From: Oryzias latipes
Lineage: Eukaryota > Chordata > Actinopteri > Beloniformes > Adrianichthyidae
Assembly (NCBI RefSeq): GCF_002234675.1
Contig: NC_019864.2
Coordinates: forward strand, 12,045,582 to 12,109,581
Reading direction: 5' to 3'
Length of the DNA: 64,000 nt
A program made the position numbers and the translations under genes. The notes beneath the pieces were generated by a model. That model made no database searches. It was not told where the DNA came from and saw only the letters and a list, made by a program, of their open reading frames with translations. Shown here piece by piece: positions 48,501 to 61,750 of the stretch (position 1 is its first letter; each line of letters opens with the position of its first letter).

Positions 48501-51500
48501 TGTCTGTGATCTGCTCTTTCACTCTCTCTGATTGAATCGTCTACATCACTGGCACTTCATCTCATGGGGAAAGGCAGTAGACAGGGTGATTTTGGCCAAG
48601 GACTCTTTCAAACATAGAAGATAAGAGAAAAGGGTGGGGGCATTGTAGGATTTTCTCTGTCAAACATAAATGCAGAATATTGAGGAATTTTTGTTGATGG
48701 GTTCTAAACTGATCCAAATGTGTATGGATGTCTTGTGTTGAAATAAAAAAAATGATTCTTGCCTACACTGTACAAGGAAAAATGGCTAAATTGTTAAAGT
48801 TGGGGGGAAAATATGTTGTATCATTTGGTTGAGAAGAACAACTAAAATCACACTAAGCCCTCAAAGTTCTTCAGTGTTCTTAGCTGACTCACCTTCCAAG
48901 TCTTTCAGGGTTTTTTTAAGTCTCAGCAATGCTGACCCACCTCCACTGGGGCTTTCCCGAGTGCAGAGCAGTCAGTGTGAAGGGAAGAAAAAAAACATTA
49001 AGGCAGTGTAACGTGTAGCTCAAGCTGAATTTTTAATGTCCTTTTGTTTGGACCCGCTCCTGTTTAACTACAAGGGGTGTGTGCTGGAATTTAAAATGCA
49101 AAATTGGCATTCTTATCATGCTTGGAGCATCTTGTTAAGTCCCTTCAAATCTACAAACGGTCATGTAAACTCAGTTTCACCTTTGTCCATCGTTGGTGAA
49201 TCCACATCTGCCGTTGGGTGTTGAATAGGTGAGCAATCTGTTGAATGGTATGGTTTGTCTGTTGCCCTTTGCAGCCAGCATGGGGGCTCAGCGAGTAATG
49301 TGAACCAAGCTGAAGAATTTGTGGCATGCTGAATGGAACCAGATGTCTTAGGTTTTTGTTATTCTTTTTACCCAAAGTCTGGGTCCCAGACTCAAAGCCT
49401 GTGTTCTTGGAGCTTTTCACCAGCCTTCATAACATGGAGACATGTTTGAATTTGTTTCTGGGCAGTTACCACCATATTTTTGAGATGCAACATCAAAAGA
49501 CCCACAGGGTAGCCTGGATCTCATAATGGAACTAGACCTGATACCAAATGCGATAAGCCAGGAATGACCACTGCTGGTTTATTTGTGTTTGCATAGCATG
49601 TGGGCCTTGTAGACCTCTTCCCTTCAAATGGACCACTAATGCGTGTTGCATGGTTTTACACACGTGTTTCTTATTGACCCAGAGAGAAGCAACACACGCT
49701 CCTCCTATCTGTATTGTCAGACACCTTACGGAATTTGAGCATCTTATGATTTTTACTTGATATCTAATGTTGTTGATCTTACCGGAAAATGGCTTTGTAG
49801 AAAACAGGATACAGAAAGTACCGGTAAAACCACAACTTTAAGATCTCCTGCAAGGATACAAATCATTTCTTTAATTTACAGACTTTTCATTACCAGTACC
49901 AGAGGCTGTAAAAACTGTTCTTTGCCAAGCATTGAAATGAAAACCCATAAATTAAATGTGATTCAATATACCTCTGCATCTGAATGTCTGCCAGGAAAAT
50001 TGAATTTACTCAATAAAACAAAACCAAAAAAGAAAAAGCAAAAAGATTTTGTCTGAACAGGTTCTGCCCTCTGAAAACCGTTTGCCGTGTCAAACATTGC
50101 CAGTTCTGAAATGTAGAAAGGCTTAAAAATTGTTGGCTTCCAGTTGTTTCCGAAATGACACCCATATTGCGTAAGTGTTGACTTCAGGCTGTGTCTGAAG
50201 CACTTAGAAGATTCTGCCAGGCCACACAAAAGACTTCTCAAATATATCCCTCGACCAACACACTTGTTCCTCCCTCTTCTGGACTTCGCTATACCATCAA
50301 AGGAGGTGGCAGTCATTTACTGAGATTTTGCTGGTAGGCATGTGTGACTAAGTGTGTGAACACTCTCTGCCTGAACCTGTAGGTTTGTGTCGGCTATCAC
50401 TACAGGAAATGACCAGCTGTTTGCTTTGAAGTCCCAGCAGAGTATTTCATTATTCTTACAATCTCTAGAGACATGATAGGGCAGATTTCCTCTTCTCCTC
50501 CTCTTCCTCTCCCATAGACCCTCAATGCACTCGTCTGCCAATGCTTCACACTCAGAGCTGTGCCACCAAATGCCTGTTAGAATGCAGAACAGGCATCCAT
50601 TAGCATAGAGAATGGTAGTACTGGTCGCCACAGGGCACAACCCCCCCCCATCCACTTCGCTACCCGCTCACTTCTACACACCATACTTGCCTGAAAAGGC
50701 TGAGAGGGCACGTGTAATTGCATTTTCCTCTCCCTGTGCTAAAGCTCATTGCAAGATACAGGGAATACTATGATTTGCCAACCTTGGCCCATCCTTACTA
50801 CTTCCTCTTATTTTTTTCCCCACTTGCCTCACTGCACCTCCACTTCATTGAAAGCGTCACCTCCTCCTTTTATGCTTCAAGCATGTTGAAAATGTGCAGC
50901 GAGTGGGGGTGAAATTAATTGGATCCAAGCATAGAAATGTTCAGCCCCCCGTGGTGTAGCCGTGTAAGGAAGGATCTGTACATGCGTACCAGAAATTGCT
51001 GCAAGAGATGCTCTGCTCCCAGACTGTGCCAATCTGACAATCTTGTTTCCTGTGCACAGCGCCACTACCAACAACTTTTGCATACATATCTAATTATGCA
51101 TTTACTTTACTGCACTTATGAAACTACCAAGTGCGCTGAAGTGGTTTACAGACCAAATGCATACATGCACATATAGATTGGATGTGTTTTGTGTGTGTGT
51201 CTGTGCAGATTTACAGCCAAGAACACATTTTTGGCATGGGTGTGGTTCAGATGTGGGCTAGGAAATCCCTTGATGAGGTTTTTGCTGGCAAAAATGCTTG
51301 TAAAGTTTTTGCTCCTATAAACTCCTACACATTCCAGACGTTACCAAATGGAAACTTAAAGTGCCTATTCTAAATGTGCTCTGCAGTTTGTAGGACTGAA
51401 TTCTACTTAAAAAGTATCTTGATTAGGGCTTTAAGTGATGTGAGGCATTGTTGGTGGCCTTTTATCTGTGACTGTTCAGGAAATCGTTTTCTTTCTTTTA

Positions 51501-51759
51501 ATTTAGATAGTGAGCATTGCCAGTAGAGATAAATAGTGAGAAAGAGGCAGTGGATGGACTTGTGCTACATGTTATAGCTAGTAGCCTGTGATGGTAATCA
51601 AAATCTTAAATGTTTTTTAAAAACTTTTTCGAGCTGCCTGGCAAAAGTGATGTGGATTTGTTTTAAATAACTGACCTTTGCTGTTTTTGGGACCCTTTAA
51701 TTTGAAACCCTGTTGCCATCTAAAGGTTAAGTTGTGTAATCATGTTTATGTAGACATAA
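42515..51759. other. Probable intron, possible conserved non-coding blocks
   Basis: No coding exon or transposon with definable ends is recognised. The block from about 47280 to 48600 has few simple repeats, balanced composition and sites such as an octamer-type ATGCAAAT (48007-48014). It has the look of conserved intronic regulatory DNA, but I cannot compare genomes here. The 137-codon minus-strand frame at 45009-45422 has no recognisable domain. Confidence 0.4.
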
Positions 51760-51959
51760 GCTGCATACAAAGTCGTCGGCAACGCGGGTTCAAGTGGCTG
51801 CTTAAAATAATAGTCAGCGTAAATGTGAGTTTCAGGCTTCTGCGTTCAAAACTGTTGTGTTCACACATAGCTGCACAAGTTTTTACAACCGTTATTTCGC
51901 TCTATGTACAAACTGAAGGCCACTGAATGCGCTATGCCAGTTACACCAGGTCAAACTTT

Positions 51960-51992
<33 letters not shown>

Positions 51993-52292
51993 TAGATAAT
52001 GTAGTGGCGTTGCCTGTTGACGTCTGCATTTGTGTTTCAAAAAAAGTTAAAACAAGGCCACTCTCCTGACATGATAGTAATCTATATCCGCTATTGCAAG
52101 GACGCTTGCAATGAACCGAACTGTTTACGTTTCATGCTCAAGTGGCGCTTTGACATAACGCACCAAGCTTCTTCCAACTGCAGGTGGCGGACATGAGCTA
52201 GTAAACAGAAGTAACCCCTCCCTGCTTGTCCAATGTGAACTCCATGGGCTAAAAGTGCGTTCAAATGTCAAATGCCCCGGTGCGTGCATAGC
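51760..52292. mobile_element. Non-autonomous DNA transposon, CpG-containing family, copy 2
   Basis: It is a shortened relative of 37571-38463 in the same orientation. The right end inverted reads GCTATGCACGCACCGGGGC. A run of 26 G (51967-51992) sits in the middle. Confidence 0.55.
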
Positions 52293-53913
52293 TTCAGAAG
52301 TCTGGTCTCACTGTTAGGAATAGCTCAAAACTCTCTTTTTTATTAAGTTTTAAGTAATATCATACACCATCAGATATCTAAAAATGAATAAAGGAAAAAA
52401 AAACAATACAACATTTCTTGCTTAGGATAAGAATGGATCTGATCAAATAAAAACTGGACATCTGATAAAGCTTCGGTGTTAGTGGCTTTCATCACACTTT
52501 ATAAACATTTATTCAAACCAGCCTCCAGAACATTGCAGTCAAAGCAGACACAGCATCAGTTAAACTACCAACTTATCTCTGAAAAGCTCCTCTCTGTGTT
52601 TTGTTCATGTCTTGAAGTGTTCCAAATATGTCTTATGTCCAGAGGTAGCTGGCTATCACCTCTTCCTGTCTGATCAGTGCTATGTTTTTGTGGCTTTTTG
52701 ACTTCCCTTTTTGGCCTTCTCATTGTTCCTGCTGGCTGCCATTGTATGATTTATGACCGTCTGGAGCTAATGGTACAGAACCTGGATTTGTGTCCGTGGC
52801 GTTGTGACTGGACTGGTGCCGGCTCATTGGCACCCTCACCTCTTTCCGTCCCTCTCTGTTTCTCTCGCTTGCTCCCTCTAGATATAGCGAGATGTCTGGT
52901 GAGTGACTCTGCTGTTGATCAGCATCCCTGTACGCCGCCTCATTTGTCTTCATCTTCCCGCTTTTTTTCCACCAGAGAAGCCAGGCTGCAGGCTGGCAGG
53001 GGAGCCAACTCACCTTCAGACAAGGCGACAGGACCTTTCATCCCCTTTTCATCCCTCATGCTTTCTCATCCCTACCTCTTGAACACCAGCATATTCCCTC
53101 AACCCCCTTGTCAGGGTGTAAGGCTGTGGTCGGCATATGAGACCAGCAGGGGGCCTTGTACGTGGAATTGGGTTAATTAGCACAGCAGTCTGGAGACGAA
53201 TGCTGCGTTATCTAATGCTGCCACCCTTGTCCTCCAAACCCCCTCTCCCTTTCTCCGTCTCTCGAGGTTGCTTCCATCATTCTGCTTGCGTCGCCAGGTT
53301 TGTTGAAGGATGTCGCTGCCAGCTGTCTTTTCATGGATGACTGCCAACCTTTCTTCATATCTTCTGTCTGTTGTCATTTCCTTGTTTATTCCCATCTCTC
53401 ATTCTTTGTTTTCTTCCCCATCTTCCACTGTGTAGCAGGTAATGAAGTTTGTGTCCCAAGCCTGTTTCTGTTTTCTAGCTCAGCCTAAGGGAGAGGGTTT
53501 CTTTCTTTTCTTTTACATCTCGGGCAAGGACCGGGCATTTTGTGGAGTGTTCATGGCACACTGGCGCAATCATAGCCAGGTTGCGCAGGGCAGAGAGCAT
53601 CCCAGGTCGGCGTGCAGTCTGTGTCCACTCTACCATGCCAAAGCTGCAATCTGTGAGCAGTGTGTAAAAGCAAAACAGACTCTGGATTTCCCTGATGGCC
53701 GTGTGGCGTTTGCCTTCTTCAGTGTCAAAGATCAAAAGGGCATGGTCAGTCAGAGTTTTAAATCCTACCAGAACACCAGCATTTTATCTAACTGTTTTTG
53801 CTTGTCACCAAACAAAGCAGACTTTTTTTTTTCAATAGGAAGGATATTAAAAATACATTCCCTAATAATTTAGTCGTTACACTTAACAGCATATGAAATG
53901 AATTTCCTTGGAA
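52293..53913. other. Probable intron, no gene recognised
   Basis: Frames of 167 codons (52677-53180) and 143 codons (53442-53873) lack recognisable domains and overlap frames on the other strand. I treat them as chance. The composition is pyrimidine-rich on the plus strand. Confidence 0.4.
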
Positions 53914-54363
53914 AGCTTTATGTGATGTACACACCGGGCATGTGATGCGGGTTCAAAAACGCACTGAACACGGGTTCTTATCCGCCCTTTTAGCATTCAG
54001 ATTAGAATGTCGCTACCTGATACTATGTACCTACAGTTGATAGAAGTTTGGTGCAAATCTAGTGAATCTTGCTCCAGGTCTTTTCTTTCGCAGATCAGAC
54101 ATACAGTATGAAAGACATGTTAAAGGTATATTAGTTGTCACAGAACTTTGGTGTGTGAAATTTGTTCTCCACATTTGGCCCATCCCCTGGGGGAGCGGTG
54201 AGCAGGAGACACAGCCGCTCAGGAATCAATTGTTGATTTAAAGCCCCTAATCCAACCCCTGAATGCGAGAGAACGCGGAATCCCGAAATGCACGTTTACA
54301 CAGACTTTCCATTGGAAAAGCACCCTTGAATGCGCATTTCCGAGCTTAGTGTGACCGTAGCAT
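53914..54363. mobile_element. Probable DNA-transposon copy 3 with a SINE fragment inside
   Basis: The left end GCTTTATGTGATGTACACAC then CGGGC, and the right end (inverted) GATGCTACGGTCACACTAAG, resemble the ends of the CpG-containing family. Bases from about 54135 to 54270 (CACATTTGGCCCATCCC, GGGGGAGCGGTGAGC) match the SINE at 63650-63920, so a SINE piece interrupts it. Assignment to the same family as 37571 is tentative. Confidence 0.4.
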
Positions 54364-54481
54364 CAGATTGAAAAAAACTTCCAAAGACAAAAGACTTTTG
54401 AAGGATAGCAGTGACGACCACACACTGTGGTGTCAAATCAAAGACAGGACATTTCCTGTATGTTTCAAGCACATCTGTGTG

Positions 54482-54734
54482 CACTGCAAAAGAAAGTAAA
54501 AAGACCCTCGTCTCAAGAAAAGTTGTCTTATTTTCTGTCTTGCAAGACAAATGATCTTTTAAAGAAAGTTTTTAAACAGCAAAAAAAGTTTTAGTTTAAG
54601 AAAAAATATATTTCTAAAAATAAGATTCTTAGCAAGATCACTTTTCTTATCCTACTGGCAAATTTTTTGCTTATTTGAAGAAATTCTTGAGAATTTTTTA
54701 TCTATTTTTAGGGGCCTGTTCTGTTTTTGCAGTG
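54482..54734. mobile_element. Short non-autonomous DNA transposon with CACTGCAAAA ends
   Basis: It is 253 bp, starting CACTGCAAAAG and ending CTGTTTTTGCAGTG. The inside is AT-rich with the GTCTTATTTTCTGTCTTGCA and AAGACAAATGATCTT motifs known from a frequent fish repeat. Flanks TGTGTG and TGTATG may be a decayed target duplication. Confidence 0.65.
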
Positions 54735-56189
54735 TGTATGTTGATTTTTTTTTTTACTCTAAGTGGTGGGCATGTAACAGGAAATCAGTGTTTGTGTGTG
54801 TTGAAGTTGCAGAGTACCGGTAGTTGCCTCCTCTGGTGTGCAGGAACCGTTAAGCTCTGCACTGTGATTGACCCTGCCCTCCTGTGAGGTGTCATTGCAA
54901 GCCAAGTGAAAAACAGATCTATGCCAAATAAAGACATGAAATGTCCCTCCCTGTGAAAGTGAAATGATCCCCTTACATCCAAAGGAAGCCCATCAGTCCT
55001 TTTGTTCTGCTTTTGCCCCTGAGAATTCTGTCTACATACATTTAGCTCACTTAGTCTTTGATCATATCAATTAATCTGCCTTCACTGGGCTTAATGGAGG
55101 TCACAGTGGGCAAGTCATTAAAAAAAAGTCTGCTCTGTGGTATCACTGCAAATTTCTTAAAACCAAATAAATGTGTGTCTTTTGCTCTCTGGTTTTCATT
55201 ACATGTCCTTCTGCACCACAAGAAGTCTCCCGACAGCAGTCCCTTTCAATATCGTGTCATTGATAAAATTCTTTGATACCCTCGTTAGAGTGAGTTGATT
55301 CTACCACGGGGGGATTTAGTGCCGCTTTTGTACACTGAAGCTCTTCAGTGCTGTGCTGAGCAGTGATAGTGGCTCCTCTGAGAGGAACGAGGACAGAGTG
55401 GGTGGGAGGGAGCATCTCTCTGATCTTCTGCCTCTCTCAGAACCATCTGTTTGGTGCTGGCCCAACATTCTGTGCCGCTTGGTATTAGCGCTTACAAATA
55501 TATACATTTCTCACTCAACGCTTTATGAGAGAAGTCATACCCCTCATTGAGATGTGCTCGCCAGGAGATGGGAAGTGAGAGCAGATTGGAGTGGGGCAGA
55601 GTTGTGGGGGCGACGCCTGCCATTTCTTCATTGATAGCAGGCATGGAAAGTACAGGGGGGGGGCGGGAGGGGGGATTGGTTGGATGATGAAACCAGGACA
55701 AGGAGTTGGCTGCGTCATCATAGCTTGTGATATCCAGACTGACTAATGAAAAATGTTTTTTCCGGGGGCTTGACAACACAGCCATCCTCATAAAGTTTTA
55801 ATACTATCTGCATGGCTGTCTTTTGCATTTAGAGCAAAAAGTTATCAACAGGTTTCACATGGCATGTTTTATAGTTTATAGTAGCATTTATGATTGTGGA
55901 CATATATGAAGAATATTGAACTCAATACAGCAATTTTGAATCTTTTTGGGGTGAAATCATTGTGAATCGGGAGCAGACAAATCCCAAGCTTCCCTTCCTG
56001 TGGAGTTGTTTTTACCAAGAAATGGAATGGAGTAAAAGAATATTAAAATGTTTGAGGTTGTTTAATCAAGAACAAAATGAACAACTTAATAGACAAACTT
56101 ATGCAGGTGACTATAGAAATACACCCAAGTATGACAATGGGTCAATGAGTAAAGAAATGAACGGAGGATTCGAAGCTCAGTTAAGATCT
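54735..56189. other. Probable intron, no gene recognised
   Basis: Only short chance frames and a G-run near 55657-55673 are seen. Confidence 0.45.
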
Positions 56190-56565
56190 AACTCCTTTTT
56201 GTTCTTCTTTTTGTATTTGATTTCCTCATCTATGGTAGCACCTGGTTAAAAACTGTACGGCTGGATCACTGCAATATTGCTTGCTGTTTTTGTTACACCG
56301 ATAATGTTCAGTTGGGGGTGTGAAGGGCAATATAAGCTAATGGGAGAGAATGTAAACAGATGGATGATGGGAAGAGGGGTGGGCTTATTCCATGCCTATG
56401 GTCCTGTCCACAACTCAAAGTTTAATTTAAATGAACTACTGCAAATTTGCAGAAACTTTGTCCTAAGACATGACATTATATATTTTGGCTAAAAACAGCA
56501 TAATCATCAATAAAAGACCACTGGGATTGATTTTACAATAAACGAAAAAATTGGTCTTTACAGTC
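56190..56565 (-). mobile_element. TTAA-type non-autonomous DNA transposon, copy E (partial)
   Basis: On the minus strand it contains VTKTASNIAVIQPYSF followed by a stop and a degraded DEE segment, homologous to the frame of copy B. The AAAAGACCACTGG stretch matches copy D. Ends are eroded. Confidence 0.65.
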
Positions 56566-58721
56566 ATGCTTTACTTTAATTTATTCCATGTTCGGCAGCG
56601 TAAAATATGCTGTTCCTATGTTAGTTGTAGATAGTTTTAAAAAGTTTTAAAATGCAGAGAGGATATGTGCAGTGTGTAGTACTCTACCACTCAGTTGTCA
56701 TCTAGGTAAGCCTGTGAGACATACAGCAGGATGATGTGATGTTAAGCCTGCCTGCTCCCTTTTTTTTTCTTGAGATATCTTGGGGTGAACAGCTTTTATC
56801 CAAGGCCTCCATTTCTCTTTAGAGGCTGTGACTGACTCTCCCACCCCTCCTCCTCGCTTCCTTGCTGCTGTGAAATGGAATTGCTTTCTCGTTCGTTAAA
56901 GATTTTCTTGTCGCTGCCTCGTAGTACTCCAGCAGCGAGATCACTTGAAATGGCTAAAAGTTCTCAAAGACCACTAGAGAATTATAGTGTACCAGTAGAG
57001 TCTTTCAGTGGGTGGATGGAGGAGCCAATGCAAAAGTGAGGAAAATAGATTTCTTTTTCTCTCAATTAAATCTGTTTGGTGCATTTTTTTTTTCTTTTCA
57101 ATTTGTCTTAACTGACAACACAAAAATTAATCCTGGCGAGTTGTCGTTTTAGATTAAAGCATTAAGTGTCGTGTTGGTATAAGGGAAAGCAATCCATCTT
57201 CTGGTTTCCAGGAGAGTATGTGAGCTACAGGATTGGGCACCAGCCATGCTGGTTCTGCCAAAACCTCTGCCCACCTATGTCATGCAGGCTTTTTCGGGCT
57301 TGAATTGGTTTCCTTTCAGACCACCCAGTCTTCTCACTGAAAAACCTTTGGCCCACTTTGGATTGGGCTGGTGTTTAATATTCACATCTTCCTGCCTTTC
57401 CATGTAAGACTCAAACAAAAAAAGTATAATCTGCGTGTGCTTGGTTTAATCCCCTTCTTTTTGAAATGATGTGTCTCTAAATAGTGGTTAGCAGCTTTAT
57501 GAACTCTCACGCCACTTCCATCCACCATACCTCCCGCTTTCTCCTCCATTTGCTCCTTCCTCTTCCAATCATACTCTCATCGTTGTTTCCATCTGCCTCT
57601 TAACAACACAACTGTTCCTCGCACTCATGGCCCAGCACCCCCACCGTTGGCGTACCAATGCTACGTTGCTCGGTGGGTGTATAGCGCCAATCTTAATCAC
57701 ATTGGGCGAGCACACCTGTGAAAACAGATGTCCACCGGGGCTGGCATGCTGTTCCTCTTTAGGGTGGAGTGTCTGCATGTGGCTCGCTGCCACTTTTTCC
57801 CTTTCCCTCCCCTCGATTATTCACCGAACGGCTCAGGTTCACAGCAGGCAGGTCTGGCCCTGAAACTCAGACAGGAAGAGCCCACGGCGACATCATGCAG
57901 GGGACAGGAAGCTCCCAAGTCCCCAGGCTTTTCTTGCTGATGTGTATGTTTAATATAAGTCATGCCTTCAGATGATAATGAGAAAATGTGGTCAAAGCCA
58001 CACGCTTCTCCTCTCCCACAGCTGTATCGATTCATTACAAGAATCACATCTATAAGAGTTTGATCCTTTTTCCAGCTTAAATCTATTCTCAGCCCTTATG
58101 AGAAAATTTGAAAAACGCCAGGTGTTGACCTTTAAAATGAACCTTGAAGATGCCAAGAGCTTACTCTGTTATTTGACATATAGAAAAGCTTTAGAATGAG
58201 TGTTTTGATGTCCGCATACGATTAAGAGGTTTAAGATGACATAAGTCAATACAATGTTGTCTTGTATGATTACATCCTTGTGTGATAGAAAGCATCTTTA
58301 AAAGCCACATCCACCCGGCTGTACTTTGCCTCCAGGCATTTGGGATAATATAGACCATTAAATTGATTCTCCAGATATCTACTGATGAGTTATACACAGA
58401 CTATTTTCTATTAGTGCATTTAAAAAGGCAAAAAGAAAAAACCTCATCACTAGTTGTAGTGAGAAGGATAATGTGATTTCTTTCCAGCTGGGTTTTGTGT
58501 TTGACTTTCCTGAAACCTCAATCCATTTTAAACCATCAAATTCTTCTGGGTAAATGCGGTTTTGTTCAGGTGCTTCTCTCAACATACAACCTACAGGAAG
58601 GACTTTCTACCTGAGCTGTCTATTGCATATTGCGTGTATGAAGCATTATTTAATGGCAAAGAATGTGATATTTTCCTGAGAATTTAATGTGTGTTTGTTC
58701 ACCTTTCGTACATCCCTTCAG
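56566..58721. other. Probable intron, no gene recognised
   Basis: No exon, RNA gene or delimited repeat is seen. Overlapping frames on both strands at 57570-58050 are chance. Confidence 0.45.
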
Positions 58722-59005
58722 GAGGGGGGGGGTCGCCAAATCGAATCCGCTTGCAGTGATCCACACAGGTGGTTTGGCAGAGATTTACACCAGATGCTCT
58801 TCCTGACACACCACGGTATTTTATCCGGGCTGGGGACCGGCACAAGGGAACCCAGACCTGGGCCTCCTTTTGGCGACATAGTTACGCAGTATCGTGAAAG
58901 GTTTTGCCCAAGGACCCACACTGAATAAAGCTCATTGCACCCCCTGGGAAACCCTAGTTTTCTATGTACCAGTCCTACACACAGCCGACTGAGCCAACCA
59001 GCTAC
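58722..59005 (-). mobile_element. tRNA-derived SINE
   Basis: The minus strand begins GTAGCTGGTTGGCTCAGTCG, an A-box-like tRNA head, followed by a degraded B box (CTAGGGTTTCCC). The body runs GGTCCTTGGGCAAAACC, then TGCCGGTCCCCAGCCCGG, then GCCAAACCACCTGTGTGGAT, and ends near TGGCGACCC. The body is shared with 62712-62925. Confidence 0.75.
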
Positions 59006-61483
59006 TTTTCCTGAAAATTTAGCATTTTTCTTCATGTAGATTCAGTTTATTTTGGTTTTGAATGGCTTTAAATTGTTTTAGATTTCTTAATTCTTAAAAA
59101 ATTCTACTTTAAAGAAAGCAGCATTTCTTTTACTTTACAGTTACGATGCTCTATGAAGCCCCCCCCCCCCTCTTTTTTTTAATAGTAGGCCATAGTTCTA
59201 CACTATCTTGCTTTGTTGAGATTTATATCCTTACATTTTGTTAGCATTATTTAAAATGATCTTTACCTTATAAACTTTTAAATGTCACTATTAATTCGGT
59301 CTCAACGTGTTTTAAAAACATGATCATCTTTGTAATATTTGAAAATCAGAGAAAAAAATACATAAAAAATGTTAATTTGCAATGTATAAAGTTGGTTTTT
59401 CTTTATCTTTGTTACGTTTGAGTAATCTTAACACTGCAATAACTACAAATTATTACATAATTGTGGGGCTTTAACGTACTTTCAAGCTATTTTTTGTGTC
59501 TTTTTGGTTATCGTAAGCAATGGTGAAGTGTCTAAACAGAAAGTGTCTAATTAGAGTTATAATAGAGGAGCCACATAGGAAAGAATTTGTTTGCACCGCT
59601 TAAGTAAAGTTAGTCAGCTTTCTCAAACACATTGGTTTTTCCAGAAGCGTGTCTCCTTCATAAATAGATGAACATACAATCACCTTTTTTCTAAGTGTTG
59701 TAGTAAAAAACAAACAAACAACTATAAAAAGAAAAAAACATGCATAGCATGGCTGCATAGAAAAAGACATGGCTGCTGCTTCCAAAGGCACCAACAGGTG
59801 TTGCTATTCAAAAAAAGTTGATTAATTAAATGTCTGCATGTGTGAACAAAAAAATGTAAGATTTGGGTAATTTATTACTCTGTTGCTTTTAGACATATGA
59901 CACAGATGGAGTCTTTAATTCTTCAGAACGGTTTACTAGAAAAATAATGGCTTGTGTGGAGAGAGCTGTCAACGGTCACAAGAACAGACTTCCCAGCAAG
60001 TTTAGCAAATTGTAGGACTTTTCTAAGTACTAAAGAATAGCTGATTTTGAGTAAAATATCCTGCAAAGAAAAATCTAATTCCATCAACAAATAAGCTAAA
60101 ACTGACTTTACTGTATTACATTTTTTTGGAATGTTGTACTCGGCCACAGGAGTCAAAAGTTAAAATTAATAAAAAATATTTTGAAAAACTTTTTGACCTC
60201 AGAGTACACTCGGGTATGAAGAAAACAAAACGTTCCAACTTTCCAAATGTCCAGCATAGTAGCAGAATGTCTTGCTTTTCCAACCACCGGGCCATATATA
60301 TCTGGCTGCACAGGCAAAGTCATTTTAAAAGTAATTTTACAGGTTTTTTGGATCATAATGTTCTATACTGTTCGCTCATAGCTTCTACATTTTGATTTCG
60401 TTAAAAAGAAAAAGGTGTCATGTGCAATGTGACGTTCTAGTTGTTCTGAGGATTTTATTTGTCAAACATCATATAATTTTAAGAGGGTTTTACTGCTACA
60501 CATGCAACAGATTTCATTTCTTGAACAGATTGACATGATTTACTTGAACCCACTCTTCATCTGCCAAGTATGACAGCTCATGCAGACTGTGGCAGCTCAC
60601 CATGCAGCTTGCCTGTTTTACCTCCTTCCCCTTTCTGGCCTCTTGTCCAAACATAATTGATCCACTCTCTTATCTCCACTCTGATCCCTATGTTATTTCA
60701 GGAGCATAGGGATTGCTTAATGATCTATTGACCTGATCTATTGATCTTTACAGTCAACCACAATGGTCCATCTACTAAAGAGGAGCCTGCAGGGCACAAT
60801 CTCCGTACTCCTGCTCAACTCAGGCCCTCCCACCTCTCTGAAACTAATCTCTATTCTCTCTCGTCCCCCTGTGTAACTCCTCAGAGATAATGCCTTGATG
60901 GGCTCTGAGCATGTGACTCTAAAGTGGTCTTTAGTTTTTTTTTTGTTTTTTTTTTTTTGCTCTTAAACGAGTCATTGCTATTATTACTGTAGATGATCTG
61001 GCTCAAAATAATCCACACTGCTTCTATGTGCTGTCGTTCAAACAATGGTGGCTTTTGCATTTTGTGCCCAGGCCTTCAGTGATGTCATTCCTTGTCCCAC
61101 ATTTACTCAAAATATTGTCTACAACTATGAGTCAAAACTCCATAAAACTCAGGTGTAATCAATCGCTCAGGTCAGTCATTCACCGTCTCTTCAGTCTGAA
61201 ACATGAAAACTGAACAGGACTGGCAAAGTCTGCACTTGGGTGCAGTAACAACAGTGAGCTAAAAATACAAAAAAAATGTATAAACCAGGAATCCAACTAT
61301 CAAAAACTCCAACAACAAAATATTACTCAAAAATGGAACAAAACTACAGAAAATGTAAGCTTTCATGATGCTTTTGAAAGCTTACAAGCTTCCCACTGCT
61401 AAAGTAAGGTCATTACAGGATTAAAAAAGAAAGTCAAATGTTTTGCACTGCCCTACTCAAATCTCCTCCCCAGCACTTTCCTA
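59006..61483. other. AT-rich probable intron, no gene recognised
   Basis: There is a C12-T8-type run at 59159-59180. No open frame with recognisable content is seen. Confidence 0.45.
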
Positions 61484-61750
61484 TTTAAAGTCCCACCCCG
61501 ATCATCCTTTGAGCTATTTTAAAAGCGTTCCCAGTGGTCTTTTAATTATGATTATGCTGTTATTAGGAAAATACCTGAATTGTTTTCTAGGACATAGTTT
61601 CTGCGGAGCAACATTGGTTCATTAGAAATCAATCCGAGTTTTGGGTTGGAACAGTTGGCATGGAGTAATCCTTCCTTTCCCGTCACCCATAACTGAACTG
61701 TTTACACTCTCCCGCTATCTGACAGCTCCTTTGTCACGTCAAACTGAAAC
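61484..61750 (+). mobile_element. TTAA-type non-autonomous DNA transposon, copy F (left part)
   Basis: It starts TTTAAAGTCCCACCCCGATC with TTAA at 61485-61488, and keeps AAAAGCGTTCCCAGTGGTCT and TTTTAATTATGATTATGC. The right half is missing or too diverged. Confidence 0.7.

Noticed and set aside
52677-53180. 167-codon frame with a hydrophobic start resembling a signal peptide
   Set aside because: It has low-complexity Ser/Pro/Leu content, no domain and no supporting splice or promoter context.
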